A stretch of DNA of 64,000 nt from NCBI RefSeq assembly GCF_012927305.1, contig NZ_JABBGH010000002.1, positions 496,001 to 560,000 on the forward strand, written 5' to 3'. The DNA is from Hymenobacter polaris (GTDB lineage: Bacteria > Bacteroidota > Bacteroidia > Cytophagales > Hymenobacteraceae). Shown here piece after piece: positions 21,002 to 29,060 of the stretch (within the stretch, counting starts at the first letter, position 1; the number at the start of each line of letters is the position of its first letter). The translations under genes and the position numbers were made by a program. A model generated the notes under the pieces. That model saw nothing but the letters and a program-made list of their open reading frames with translations, had not been told where the DNA came from and searched no databases.

Positions 21002-21925
21002 TTACGGGCGGCCAGTCAGCGATTTAGCTTCAATAAAAATGCGGGTAAACTCGGGGTGGCTGGCCCGCACGGCGTCCTGCACGGCTACCACCGCGTGCTC
21101 TACCTCGGTAGCCGTGAGTTGGTCCTCGAAGTCTACGTCGAGAGCCAGAATCACCTCGTCGGGGCCTAGGTACATGGTGAGGGGCTGGCGCACCTGCACC
21201 ACGCCGGGCGTGTGGCGGGCCAGCTGCTGCAGCTCCTTCAGGGTGGTGGCGCTCACGCCCTCGCCCACTATCAGCTGCTTGGTGCGCATCACCAGCAGGA
21301 TGGCCACTGCCATTAGCAGCAGGCCGATGAGGATGGAAGCGGAGCCGTCGAGGTAAGGATTGTCGAGCACGTGCCCCAAAAACACGCCCACCAGCGCAAT
21401 GAGCAGGCCTGCCACCGCCGCCCCGTTCTCAAACACGGAGGCGAAAATGGCCGGGTCGCGGCTGGTGCGCAGCGTGCGCCAGAAGCTGCGCCCCGGCACC
21501 TGCTGCTCAAGCAGCGCCTTGATGGCCACCCAGGCCGAAGCCCCCTCAAACACGATGGAAAGGCCCAGCACCACGTAGTTCCAGAGCGGGTCGGTGAGCG
21601 GCTCGGGCTGCTGCAAGTGCTTGATGCCTTCGTAAAACGACATGCCGCCACCGATGGCAAACACCAGCACCGCCACGATAAGGGCCCAGAAATACAGCTC
21701 CTTGCCGTGCCCGAAGGGGTGCTGGTCGTCGGCCGGGCGCTGGCTGCGGTGCATGCCGTAAAGCAGCAGCCCGCCATTGCCGGTATCAACCAGCGAGTGG
21801 ATGCCCTCGGAGAGCATGGCCGAGGAGCCCGTGAAGTAGGCCGCCACGAATTTGCTGATGGCAATGGCCACGTTGGCCGCCATGCCGCCGTAGAGGGCAA
21901 GTTTGGAAGAAGAAGCTGAAGACAT
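21002..21925 (-). CDS. Cation diffusion facilitator (CDF) metal exporter
   Basis: 307 residues with about six membrane segments and a cytoplasmic C-terminal domain. The diagnostic CDF metal site is in the second helix, SEGIHSLVDTGNGGLLLYG (His and Asp), followed by HPFGHGKELYFW. A matching site in helix 5 is degenerate: FENGAAVAGLLIALVG. The C-terminal region (LAIDVDFEDQLTATEVEHA-like strand) is the dimerization domain. Proteins of this family export Zn2+, Fe2+, Co2+ or Mn2+ in exchange for protons. It heads a probable two-gene unit with the GH-A glycosidase. The metal specificity is not clear from sequence. Confidence 0.92.
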   Translation of the reverse strand: MSSASSSKLALYGGMAANVAIAISKFVAAYFTGSSAMLSEGIHSLVDTGNGGLLLYGMHRSQRPADDQHPFGHGKELYFWALIVAVLVFAIGGGMSFYEGIKHLQQPEPLTDPLWNYVVLGLSIVFEGASAWVAIKALLEQQVPGRSFWRTLRTSRDPAIFASVFENGAAVAGLLIALVGVFLGHVLDNPYLDGSASILIGLLLMAVAILLVMRTKQLIVGEGVSATTLKELQQLARHTPGVVQVRQPLTMYLGPDEVILALDVDFEDQLTATEVEHAVVAVQDAVRASHPEFTRIFIEAKSLTGRP

Positions 21926-22093
21926 AGAATGACAGGGGTGTACGCGCCTAGGGGGCGAGGGTTAGGCCAGGCCAGGGTGTGGCCCGCCTGTCTCATGAGC
22001 TAAGAGGCTAGGCAGCAGTCTATTAGATATAAGTTAGCTATATTGCTGCATATGATGCTGGTTAGTAGTTGCTTATCTATATATTTCAGTGGG

Positions 22094-22165
22094 TATCTTA
22101 GGTAAAGATATTTTTTTAACAAGAAAAGCTAATTGACATCTTTTTTCCGTTATCTTAGTTAAAGC
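22094..22165 (+). promoter_or_regulatory. Direct repeat TATCTTAGNTAAAG in the promoter region of the 126-residue protein gene
   Basis: TATCTTAGGTAAAGA (22094-22108) recurs as TATCTTAGTTAAAGC (22151-22165), 57 bp apart, in the AT-rich 279-bp region before the start at 22205. The downstream copy overlaps a possible Bacteroidota -7 element (TATCTTAG). The upstream copy is near-palindromic (ATCTTAGGTAAAGAT). This could be a pair of regulator sites or duplicated promoters. Confidence 0.35.
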
Positions 22166-22204
22166 AAAGTAAATCTTGCCTTTCTCCTCCCAATCACTCG
22201 TGCT

Positions 22205-22585
22205 ATGAACCTTGCCATTACTGCCCGTCTAGGGGCGTTTCTGCTGCTGGCAGCCCCCGCCCTAGCCACCCCCCGCGCCGATAAGCCCCTGAGTGCGCCC
22301 GCCAGCGCCGAGCAGTTTGTGCAGGTGTGCGCCAGCCGCCTGGCCCTCACCGAGGCGCAAAGCAGCGGCCTGCGCGAATACCTGGAGCAGGAAATCAACT
22401 ACCTGGCCGTGCAGCGCGCCAACCACACCGCCGCCGAAGTAGCCGAGCTGCTGCCCGCCGAGCGCGACCAGCTGAATGCCGTAGTCGGCCGCCTAGTGTC
22501 GCCCACCCAGCTGCGCCGCTTCCGCGAGCTGGAGGCTACCCCCAAGATGCAGGAATACCTGCGCCAGATGGACCTGGTGAAGTAA
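22205..22585 (+). CDS. Small exported alpha-helical protein, function unknown
   Basis: 126 residues with a signal peptide (ITARLGAFLLLAAPALATP). The mature part is helical and charged: SAEQFVQVCASRLALTEAQ, LREYLEQEINYLAVQRAN, LLPAERDQLNAVVGRLVSP and LRRFRELEA. The layout (LT-x-Q, then helices ending in a YLRQMDL tail) is loosely like small periplasmic Spy/CpxP-type or DUF-type chaperone-like proteins, but no signature motif is visible and I do not assign it. It has its own AT-rich promoter region and a strong terminator, so it is a monocistronic, genuinely expressed gene. Confidence 0.75.
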   Translation: MNLAITARLGAFLLLAAPALATPRADKPLSAPASAEQFVQVCASRLALTEAQSSGLREYLEQEINYLAVQRANHTAAEVAELLPAERDQLNAVVGRLVSPTQLRRFRELEATPKMQEYLRQMDLVK

Positions 22586-22599
22586 GCTAACGATATACT

Positions 22600-22635
22600 A
22601 AAAGAGGCCTATAGCGTGAGCTATAGGCCTCTTTT
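22600..22635 (+). terminator. Rho-independent terminator
   Basis: Arms AAAAGAGGCCTATAG (22600-22614) and CTATAGGCCTCTTTT (22621-22635) are perfect 15-bp complements with a 6-nt loop, ending in T-rich sequence. It is 15 bp after the stop of the small exported protein. Confidence 0.92.
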
Positions 22636-22675
22636 GTTTTGTGTTAAGCACGGTGATGAGAGGGATGGAAAGCGC

Positions 22676-22784
22676 AAAAAGCACGTCATGCTTATCTGAC
22701 GTCCGCCTGTCGAAGCATCTCTGCCGCGCCGCCTAGGGGTTATTCGGTAGAGATGCTTCGGCAAGCTCAGCATGACGGGCTTTT
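22676..22784. repeat. Copy of the CATGCTGAGC/GAAGCATCTCT palindromic repeat, hybrid arm
   Basis: The left arm carries the long variant (GTCATGCTTATCTGACGTCC then GCCTGTCGAAGCATCTCT). The right arm (about 22746-22784) is the standard short form (GGTAGAGATGCTTCGGCAAG then CTCAGCATGACGGGC). A CCTAGG lies in the loop. A truncated tail (GCATGACCGCTTTTTTT) follows at 22791-22807. It lies between convergent genes. Confidence 0.8.
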
Positions 22785-22844
22785 AATTAGCATGACCGCT
22801 TTTTTTAGTCGGCTAGTCCTTCTGGTGCAGCATACCCCTAGGGG

Positions 22845-25598
22845 CTAATACGGCACACCGCGGCCGCTTTCCCTCACCATCGCGTGCAGGGGCTCGTTGA
22901 GGCCCACGGCGTCGTTGAGTTCTTCCAGGGTCAGGTGCAGGCGGTACTTCCAAAAGTGCTGCGGGTTGCTGGGCACGTTGATTTGCTCGTCGTGCGGGTT
23001 GGCGCGGCGCAGGTGGCCGTCGATGGCCAGCAGGTCTTGCAGCGGGAAGATGGCCCACATGGCTGGCGAGTAAAGGTGCTGCAGCAGTACTTCGCGCACC
23101 ACCCACGGCTCGGCGTAGTAGGGCGCCAGTTGGCGGGCGTGCCCCAGGGTGGTTTCGTAGAAGCGCTGGGTGCGCACCCGGTCCTCCTCCCACCAGCCGC
23201 GCAGCGTGCTCATGTCGTGGCTGCCGGTAGTCACCACGCTCAGGTAGGGCGCGTCGGCGGGGTGGCCAAACTCGGTTTCCGGGTTCGAGGGCATCCGCTG
23301 AATGTTGAGCCCTAGGATGCCGAGCTGCTTCATCACGCCGGGCACCGAGGCGGGCACCATGCCCAGGTCCTCGCCCGCGATGAGCATGTTGGTGGCGTAG
23401 CGCACGGCCGGCAGCTTCACCAGGCCCTGCTCGCGCCAAAACTCCTCGTGGCGACGGTAGAAGAAGTCCACGTAGATGTCGTCGTAGAGGCGGCGGCGCG
23501 CCTCGTCGCCATCCAGCTCCCGAAACGAGTAGGTCTTATTGAGCGTGATGCGCGGGTGGTAGTAGTCGTTGCCGGCCGGGATGAAGAGCACCTCGTTTTG
23601 CAGCTGGTAGAGCCCTAGGCGCACGCGCTCGTAAAAAGCCGCCTTGTCGGGCTGGGCGGTGGTTTGCGCGGCCAGGTAGTCCTCTATTTTGCGCTGGGTA
23701 TTTACCGACTCCTTAAACTGGTAGGTGCCGTAGTCGCCCGCGTTCAAAAACTCCTCGAACACCGCCTGCGCGTCGGCCCCGAAGATGTCCGTCAGCATGT
23801 GCCAGCGGATGTAGGGCTCGCACAGCCGGCCGTAGTCAAACCACCCGAGGCGGCGCTGAATCTCGTCGCGGTGCAGCGGCAAATCGGGCGCAAAGTGACC
23901 CAGCAGGCCTTCCACCGAGCTTTCGGGCATCTCCCAAATGCGGAAGAACCCCAGGATGTGGTCGATGCGCAGCATGTCGAAGTAGCGCGCCAGGTGGCCC
24001 ATGCGCTGCTTCCACCACAGATAGTTGTCCTCGGCCATGCGCGCCCAGTTGTAGGTGGGGAAGCGCCAGTTCTGGCCGGTGGTCGAGAAGTCGTCGGGCG
24101 GGGCGCCGGCCTGTTGGTCCATGTGGTAGAGCTCGGGTTGCGTCCAGGCGTCCACCGAGTGGCGGTAGATGCCGATGGGCAAGTCGCCCTTCAGCACCAC
24201 CTGGCGCTCGCGGCCGTACTGCACGGCGGCGCGCAGCTGCTTATCCAAGTGAAACTGGGTGAAGAAATGCACGCCAAACTCGTCGAAGTCGGGCGCGCTT
24301 TCGTCGGTCAGCTTATCCGGCTGGTGCGGCACCTGAAACTCCACCGGCCACTGGTGAAAGTCGGCGGTACCAAAGCGGTCGCGCAGGGCCGAAAAGGCGG
24401 CGTAGGGCACCAGCCAATTGTGCTGGGTGGCCTTGAAGTGCTGAAACTCGGGGTCGGCTAGAAACTTCTTTTTCTCCTGCTGATACAGCAGCTTGATAAA
24501 CTTCCACTTGGCGTTCATCACCGGTTCGTAATCCACGAAGTCCTTGGCATTCAGCTCCTGGCGGGTTTGCACCAGTTCAGCCGCCGCCTTCTTGTCCTTG
24601 AGCTTAGCCACGGCCTCCAGGTTCAGGTACTGCGGGTGCAGGGCAAACACCGAGATGGCCGCGTAGGGGTACGAGTCCACCCAGGTATGCGTGGCCGTGG
24701 TGTCGTTGATGGGCAGAATCTGCACCACGTTCAGGCCCGTTTGCACGGCCCAGTCAACCAGCAGCTGCAGGTCGGTGAACTCGCCCACCCCTAGGCCACT
24801 TTCGCTGCGCAGCGAGAACACGGGCATGGCCACGCCCGCCCCGCGCCAGTTGCCGGCCGCGTAGCGAAAGCCTTCGTCATCGAGCACGCGTAGGGCGTGC
24901 GCGTCCTTAGCGGGCGGCAGCATCCGGTTGTCGCCGGTTTCGAGCATCATCACGCGCTGCTGCGTGGCATCCCAGAGGCCGTACTTGTAGCTGAGCAGCT
25001 GGTCGGGGTGGGCCAGGGTCAGCTCGACCTGCCAGGTGGGGTAGGCGGCGTCGCTCAGCAGCAGCGGCCGGGTATTGTCCCAGCTGCCCAGGGCGGGGTC
25101 CGAGCCCAGCACGCATACCTGGTGCTGCGGCGCCACGCGCGGGGCGGCCAGGCGCAGGCGCAGGTTGGCCGGGCCGGGGATGGCAGCGGCCGCTTTCTTC
25201 ACCTTGGCTTTCACCGTTTTGGCTGGCACCGGCCGGCGGAACAGCGCCTCCGTGAAGGCGGCTGTAAACAGCTCATTCCCGTCCTGGGCCGGCGCCCGCC
25301 AAAAGTCGCGCACCTCCAGGTGCGGGGTGGGGGCGCCGGGCAGGGCCAGCGTGCGGTTGTCGCCCCACTCCCACACTACGCCGCCGCCTTCTATTAGCAA
25401 TACGTACTTGTAAGTCAACTCGATAGCTGGAGCATCGGAGCCAATGGTCAGCTCGCCGCGCCAGCGGGTGGTGGCTTCGTCGTAGTGCAGCGGCAGGGCC
25501 TGGGTTAGGTCCCAGCGGCCTAGGGCATCCCACGAGCCGCACAGCACTAACTGCTGGCCATAAGTAGTGCGGTAGGGCAGGGAGAAACTTATCGTCAT
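22845..25598 (-). CDS. malQ: 4-alpha-glucanotransferase (amylomaltase, DPE2-like) with tandem CBM20
   Basis: 917 residues. Two starch-binding CBM20-type domains form the N-terminus: residues 1-115 (QLVLCGSWDALGRWD, ELTYKYVL, WEWGDNR) and about 140-245 (QVCVLGSDPALGSWDN, YKYGLWD, ETGDNRMLP). The GH77 catalytic barrel follows, with GLNVVQILPINDT, nucleophile region FDMLRIDHILGF (Asp near 543), acid/base region IAGEDLG (Glu near 742) and TGSHDMSTLRGWW (Asp near 797). Plant DPE2 and many Bacteroidota enzymes share this plan, with a large insertion in the barrel. It disproportionates maltodextrins in the cytosol; there is no signal peptide. The ATG at 25598 was chosen because it begins the first CBM20. 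It diverges from a barrel protein gene. Confidence 0.95.
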   Translation of the reverse strand: MTISFSLPYRTTYGQQLVLCGSWDALGRWDLTQALPLHYDEATTRWRGELTIGSDAPAIELTYKYVLLIEGGGVVWEWGDNRTLALPGAPTPHLEVRDFWRAPAQDGNELFTAAFTEALFRRPVPAKTVKAKVKKAAAAIPGPANLRLRLAAPRVAPQHQVCVLGSDPALGSWDNTRPLLLSDAAYPTWQVELTLAHPDQLLSYKYGLWDATQQRVMMLETGDNRMLPPAKDAHALRVLDDEGFRYAAGNWRGAGVAMPVFSLRSESGLGVGEFTDLQLLVDWAVQTGLNVVQILPINDTTATHTWVDSYPYAAISVFALHPQYLNLEAVAKLKDKKAAAELVQTRQELNAKDFVDYEPVMNAKWKFIKLLYQQEKKKFLADPEFQHFKATQHNWLVPYAAFSALRDRFGTADFHQWPVEFQVPHQPDKLTDESAPDFDEFGVHFFTQFHLDKQLRAAVQYGRERQVVLKGDLPIGIYRHSVDAWTQPELYHMDQQAGAPPDDFSTTGQNWRFPTYNWARMAEDNYLWWKQRMGHLARYFDMLRIDHILGFFRIWEMPESSVEGLLGHFAPDLPLHRDEIQRRLGWFDYGRLCEPYIRWHMLTDIFGADAQAVFEEFLNAGDYGTYQFKESVNTQRKIEDYLAAQTTAQPDKAAFYERVRLGLYQLQNEVLFIPAGNDYYHPRITLNKTYSFRELDGDEARRRLYDDIYVDFFYRRHEEFWREQGLVKLPAVRYATNMLIAGEDLGMVPASVPGVMKQLGILGLNIQRMPSNPETEFGHPADAPYLSVVTTGSHDMSTLRGWWEEDRVRTQRFYETTLGHARQLAPYYAEPWVVREVLLQHLYSPAMWAIFPLQDLLAIDGHLRRANPHDEQINVPSNPQHFWKYRLHLTLEELNDAVGLNEPLHAMVRESGRGVPY

Positions 25599-25713
25599 GG
25601 AGGAAGAATCGGGCGGAAATAGCGTGCAAGATACGGCGGCTGGCAATGCCCTGTTGTGCGGCAGCGTTGCCGTACTTTTACCCTCCCGTACCATTATTGC
25701 GTACTGCCCGTTT

Positions 25714-26472
25714 ATGCGCACCTCTCCGCTCTTTGCTATTCTTTGGCTCGCCACGCTGGGAGCCGCCCACGCTGGCCCGCCCGGCTACCACGCGCCCCGC
25801 CGCCGCTATAATGCTCGCAACCAGGCCTACATCCGGCCGGCCGCGCGCATCCACGGCAGCCTCAACGTGGCTTACTACAACGGGGACCTCACCAACCGGC
25901 TGTCCGACAATACCCTGCGGGTGGGCTACGGCGTGGGCGTGACGCAGGCCCTGAGCCCGCGCTTCACTTTCAGCAGCGAGCTAAGCGTGCTGTACTTAAA
26001 AGCCAAGGACTTTTACCCCGGCCGCGGCTACAGCTTCGAGAGCACCAACGGGCTGCTGCAAGCCACGCTGCGCTACAACATATTTGAGGACAAGAGTATG
26101 TATTCGGGCCTAATGCAGCAGTCCTCGCCCGCCCAGCTCTTCGTGGAGGCCGGCGCCGGGCTGCTGCTCACCAGCCCCACCGCCTACCAAAACGACGGGG
26201 CGGGGGGCGCCATCCAGCTGCCCGCCGAGGGCCGCAACAGCTACCCGCTGCTGGCCGGCGCCTTCCCAGTGGGCATCGGCGGCACGCTCAAGGCCTCGCC
26301 CCACCTCTACTTCACCCTCGACGCGCTGTATTACTTCACCACTACTGACCTGCTCGACGACATCAGCCAGCGCGCCAATCCTAGGCAACCCGACAATTTC
26401 GCCACGCTCACCCTCAAGGTGGAGTACGCCTTCGGTAAGAAGCGCCGCGTACCGCTCACGCACTACGACTAG
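25714..26472 (+). CDS. Outer-membrane beta-barrel protein, function unknown
   Basis: 252 residues. A signal peptide (MRTSPLFAILWLATLGAAHA) is followed by a basic linker and then an eight-strand-like barrel: INGSL-type strand GSLNVAYYNGDLTNRLSD, VGYGVGVTQALSPRFTF, LSVLYLKAKDF, LFVEAGAGLLL, YFTLDALYYFTTTD and a final TLTLKVEYAFG. The DLTNRLSDNT segment resembles porins with a DUF6089-like fold seen in Bacteroidota, though that is a family-level guess. I used the ATG at 25714; the upstream extension overlaps the divergent malQ start. It shares a 115-bp promoter region with malQ. It ends before a perfect 96-bp palindrome. Confidence 0.8.
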   Translation: MRTSPLFAILWLATLGAAHAGPPGYHAPRRRYNARNQAYIRPAARIHGSLNVAYYNGDLTNRLSDNTLRVGYGVGVTQALSPRFTFSSELSVLYLKAKDFYPGRGYSFESTNGLLQATLRYNIFEDKSMYSGLMQQSSPAQLFVEAGAGLLLTSPTAYQNDGAGGAIQLPAEGRNSYPLLAGAFPVGIGGTLKASPHLYFTLDALYYFTTTDLLDDISQRANPRQPDNFATLTLKVEYAFGKKRRVPLTHYD

Positions 26473-26506
26473 GCCGGCCCTAGGGCCGGCGCGAGCCGCG
26501 GAATCA

Positions 26507-26602
26507 AAAAGGCGGTCATGCTGAGTCTGTCGAAGCATCTCTACCGCACCGCCTAGGCGGTGCGGTAGAGATGCTTCGACAGACTCAGCATGACCGCCTT
26601 TT
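26507..26602. repeat. Perfect 96-bp palindrome (48-bp arms, no loop)
   Basis: Every base from 26507 to 26554 pairs with 26555 to 26602. The centre is GCCTAGGC, and the flanks carry the family core (GTCATGCTGAGTCTGTCGAA then GCATCTCTACC) and end in AAAA/TTTT. It lies between two convergent genes, and either strand would give a long hairpin followed by T residues, so it should act as a bidirectional terminator. Confidence 0.92.
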
Positions 26603-26632
26603 CCGCTTTTAGGCCGCCATTATGCCCTAGGC

Positions 26633-27952
26633 CTACTTCTTACTCGCTAGGTAGTCGGCGGCCAGGGTAGCTAGCGTTTTCACCCCTAGGGGAAAAGCAC
26701 CCTCGTCTACTTTGAAGCCGGACGTGTGGTGGTCGGCCACGGTGGCGGGGTCGGTGCCGGGCGCCATGCCGCCCAAAAAGACAAACAGGCCCGGTACTTT
26801 CTCCTGGTAGCAGGCAAAATCCTCGGCCCCAGTCACGGCCTTGATTTCCACCACGTTGGGCGCGCCAGCTGCGCGCTGCAGGGTGGGCAGCATGCGGGCC
26901 GTGAGGGCGGGGTCGTTGTAGGTGACGGGCACGTAAGGCTCGATGCCCACCTCGGCGGTGGCGCCGTTGGCCGCCGCAATGCCCTCGGCCGTGCGCTTGA
27001 TGGCAACCCAGATTTGCTTTTGCACGGTGGGGCTAAAAGCGCGAATGGTGCCCGAGAGCGTCGCATCGGGCGGAATGATGTTGTAGCGCACGCCGGCCTG
27101 CACGGTGCCCACCGTCACCACGGCTGCGTCCTGCGTCAGGTCTATCTGGCGGCTCACGATGGTTTGCAGCGCCGTAATGATTTCGGCGGCCGTCACCACC
27201 GGGTCTACGCTGCTCCAGGGCTTGGCGCCGTGGCTGCCCTTGCCAATTACCTTCACCGTGAAGCGGTCGGAGCTGGCCATTTCGCCCCTGGGGCGGTACT
27301 GCAGCTGCCCCACCGGCGCCGACGCCCAGATGTGTAGCCCGAAGAGGGCGTCCACCTTGGGCTTGTCGAGCACGCCCTCCTGCACCATGAGCTTGGCCCC
27401 GCCCACCACGCCGGGCAGCGAGCCCTCCTCGGCGGGCTGGAAGATAAACTTGACGGTGCCCGACAGGTCTTTCTTCACCTGGCTTAGCACCTCGGCCGCG
27501 CCCAGCAGCATAGCCACGTGGGTATCGTGGCCGCAGGCGTGCATCACCCCCACGGGTTGGCCCAGGTAGGTGCTCTTCACGGTGCTGGCGAAGGCCAGGC
27601 CGGTGGTTTCGGTGAGGGGCAGGCCGTCCATGTCGGCGCGCAGGGCCACTACGGGGCCGGGCTTGCCGCCCCGCAGAATGCCCACCACGCCGGTGCGGGC
27701 CACGCCAGTTTGCACTTCCAGGCCCCAGCTCTTGAGCAGACCGGCCACCAGGGCGGCGGTGCGGGTTTCCTCGTTGCCCAGCTCGGGATGCTCGTGCAGG
27801 TCGCGCCGCCAGGCCACTACCTTGGCGTTTTCAGCGGCGGCCAGCTGGGCAATGCGGGCGTCGAGGGCGGCATTTTGGGCGCGGGCGGGCCTAGGGGCGG
27901 CGGCCAGGGCCAGCCCAAGGGTGGTAAGAACCAGGCGGGTAGAAGTAGTCAT
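26633..27952 (-). CDS. M20D-family amidohydrolase, exported
   Basis: 439 residues. After a signal peptide (TSTRLVLTTLGLALAAAPRPARAQ) come the M20 metal-site motifs: RRDLHEHPELGNEE, ALRADMDGLPL, MHACGHDTH, FIFQPAEEG and TGAEDFACY, with HHTSGFKVDEGAFPLG at the end. The order and spacing are those of the IAA-amino-acid hydrolase/hippuricase type (M20D), which cleave N-acyl amino acids with two metals. A bacterial dimerization domain sits between about residues 215 and 330. Length is typical. Location is periplasmic by signal peptide; the natural amide substrate is unknown. Start ATG at 27952 is preferred over the in-frame TTG nine bases upstream. Confidence 0.94.
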   Translation of the reverse strand: MTTSTRLVLTTLGLALAAAPRPARAQNAALDARIAQLAAAENAKVVAWRRDLHEHPELGNEETRTAALVAGLLKSWGLEVQTGVARTGVVGILRGGKPGPVVALRADMDGLPLTETTGLAFASTVKSTYLGQPVGVMHACGHDTHVAMLLGAAEVLSQVKKDLSGTVKFIFQPAEEGSLPGVVGGAKLMVQEGVLDKPKVDALFGLHIWASAPVGQLQYRPRGEMASSDRFTVKVIGKGSHGAKPWSSVDPVVTAAEIITALQTIVSRQIDLTQDAAVVTVGTVQAGVRYNIIPPDATLSGTIRAFSPTVQKQIWVAIKRTAEGIAAANGATAEVGIEPYVPVTYNDPALTARMLPTLQRAAGAPNVVEIKAVTGAEDFACYQEKVPGLFVFLGGMAPGTDPATVADHHTSGFKVDEGAFPLGVKTLATLAADYLASKK

Positions 27953-28358
27953 GCGGGCCAAGGTACTGCCGGGCCGCCACTGGGTTCAAGGCTGGCAAAA
28001 GCCCAGTGGCAGCCCTAGGCCCCAATAAAGCGGTAAATCGGACAAATTTTTGCCGCCGTTCTGAAGGCTAAGGGGCGTGGCGCCCGGCTTAAGCTCCCCC
28101 ACAGGCCAGCGTAGCTCGCGTCGCACCTAATGATAGCTGGCAGATTCCTCGGCTTGTTTGGTGCAGGGCCAGCCCCCGCGGGGCTCGGGAGGCACCACGC
28201 GCGGCGCCCTAGGCTAGGCCCGCAGGCAGTTATAGCTGCGCCGCTAGTGCTTTTTGTAGGGGCAGGGGCCTAGGGTGGGGCCAGCCGCGCTAGGCAGGCG
28301 AGACCGCCGCGCTTAATTTTGCACATTACTTCATTGTTACGCGTTATTTATTTTCTCT
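27953..28358. other. 406-bp intergenic region between divergent genes
   Basis: It contains a small perfect inverted repeat (GCCACTGGG 27976-27984 with CCCAGTGGC 28002-28010) next to the amidohydrolase start, three CCTAGG sites and GC-rich sequence. A short AT-rich stretch (28310-28358) is the presumable promoter of the PAP2-like gene. I see no gene or RNA. Confidence 0.5.
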
Positions 28359-29060
28359 ATGATTACGCCTACGCTAGCTACTTTGCCACCCGTACCAGCA
28401 GAAGCCAGCACCCCCCGCGCGGCCTGGCAGCAGGGCTGGGCCCAGCCCGCGTTTCGGCGCAGCTGGCAACTGCAGCTGGCCCTCATGTTTGGGCTGGTGG
28501 TGCCGTTTACGCCGTTTTTCTTTCACACCATTCAGCAGCGCCCCGGTTGGCTGCTGCCCGACCCGGTGCTGGACTTGCTGCCGCGCCACGATGTGACGGT
28601 GCCCATCTTCCTGCTGGTGTGGGGGGCGGTGGTGCTGGGCGTGGGCTGGCTCACGCGCCATCCGCGCTTGTTTTTACGTGGCATGTGGGCCCTGCTGCTG
28701 CTGCTGGTGCTGCGCATGGCCACCATCTGGCTGGTGCCGCTAGTGCCGCCCCTGGCCATGGTGCCCATGGTTGACCCGCTCACCGACACCCTGTTCCATA
28801 CCACTTCCAGCGAGGCCATTACCAAAGACTTATTCTTCTCGGGCCACACGTCTACCGTGGTCTTGCTGGCGCTGGCCGTGCGCGGGCGCTGGTGGCGCGG
28901 GCTGCTGGCCGCCATGGCCGTGGCCGTGGGCGTGCTGGTGCTAGTGCAGCGCGTACACTACACCTACGACGTGCTGGCCGCGCCCTGCTTCTCGTGGTTT
29001 GCCTACTGGCTGGGCAGCCGCTTGGTGCAGCGCGCCTGGCCTAGCGCCTACCAAGCCTAA
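28359..29060 (+). CDS. PAP2-superfamily membrane protein of the sphingomyelin-synthase-like type
   Basis: 233 residues with about five or six hydrophobic segments. The catalytic motifs are those of the sphingomyelin synthase/PAP2-like C group: DLFFSGHTSTVVLLAL (SGHT) and HYTYDVLAAPCFSWFAYW (His and Asp in HYTYDV). The first PAP2 motif (KxxxxxxRP) is replaced by other sequence, as in sphingomyelin synthases. Family members transfer phosphoalcohol head groups to ceramide or dephosphorylate lipids. Bacteroidota make sphingolipids, so head-group attachment is a reasonable but unproven role. It stands alone, with its own promoter region. Confidence 0.82.
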   Translation: MITPTLATLPPVPAEASTPRAAWQQGWAQPAFRRSWQLQLALMFGLVVPFTPFFFHTIQQRPGWLLPDPVLDLLPRHDVTVPIFLLVWGAVVLGVGWLTRHPRLFLRGMWALLLLLVLRMATIWLVPLVPPLAMVPMVDPLTDTLFHTTSSEAITKDLFFSGHTSTVVLLALAVRGRWWRGLLAAMAVAVGVLVLVQRVHYTYDVLAAPCFSWFAYWLGSRLVQRAWPSAYQA

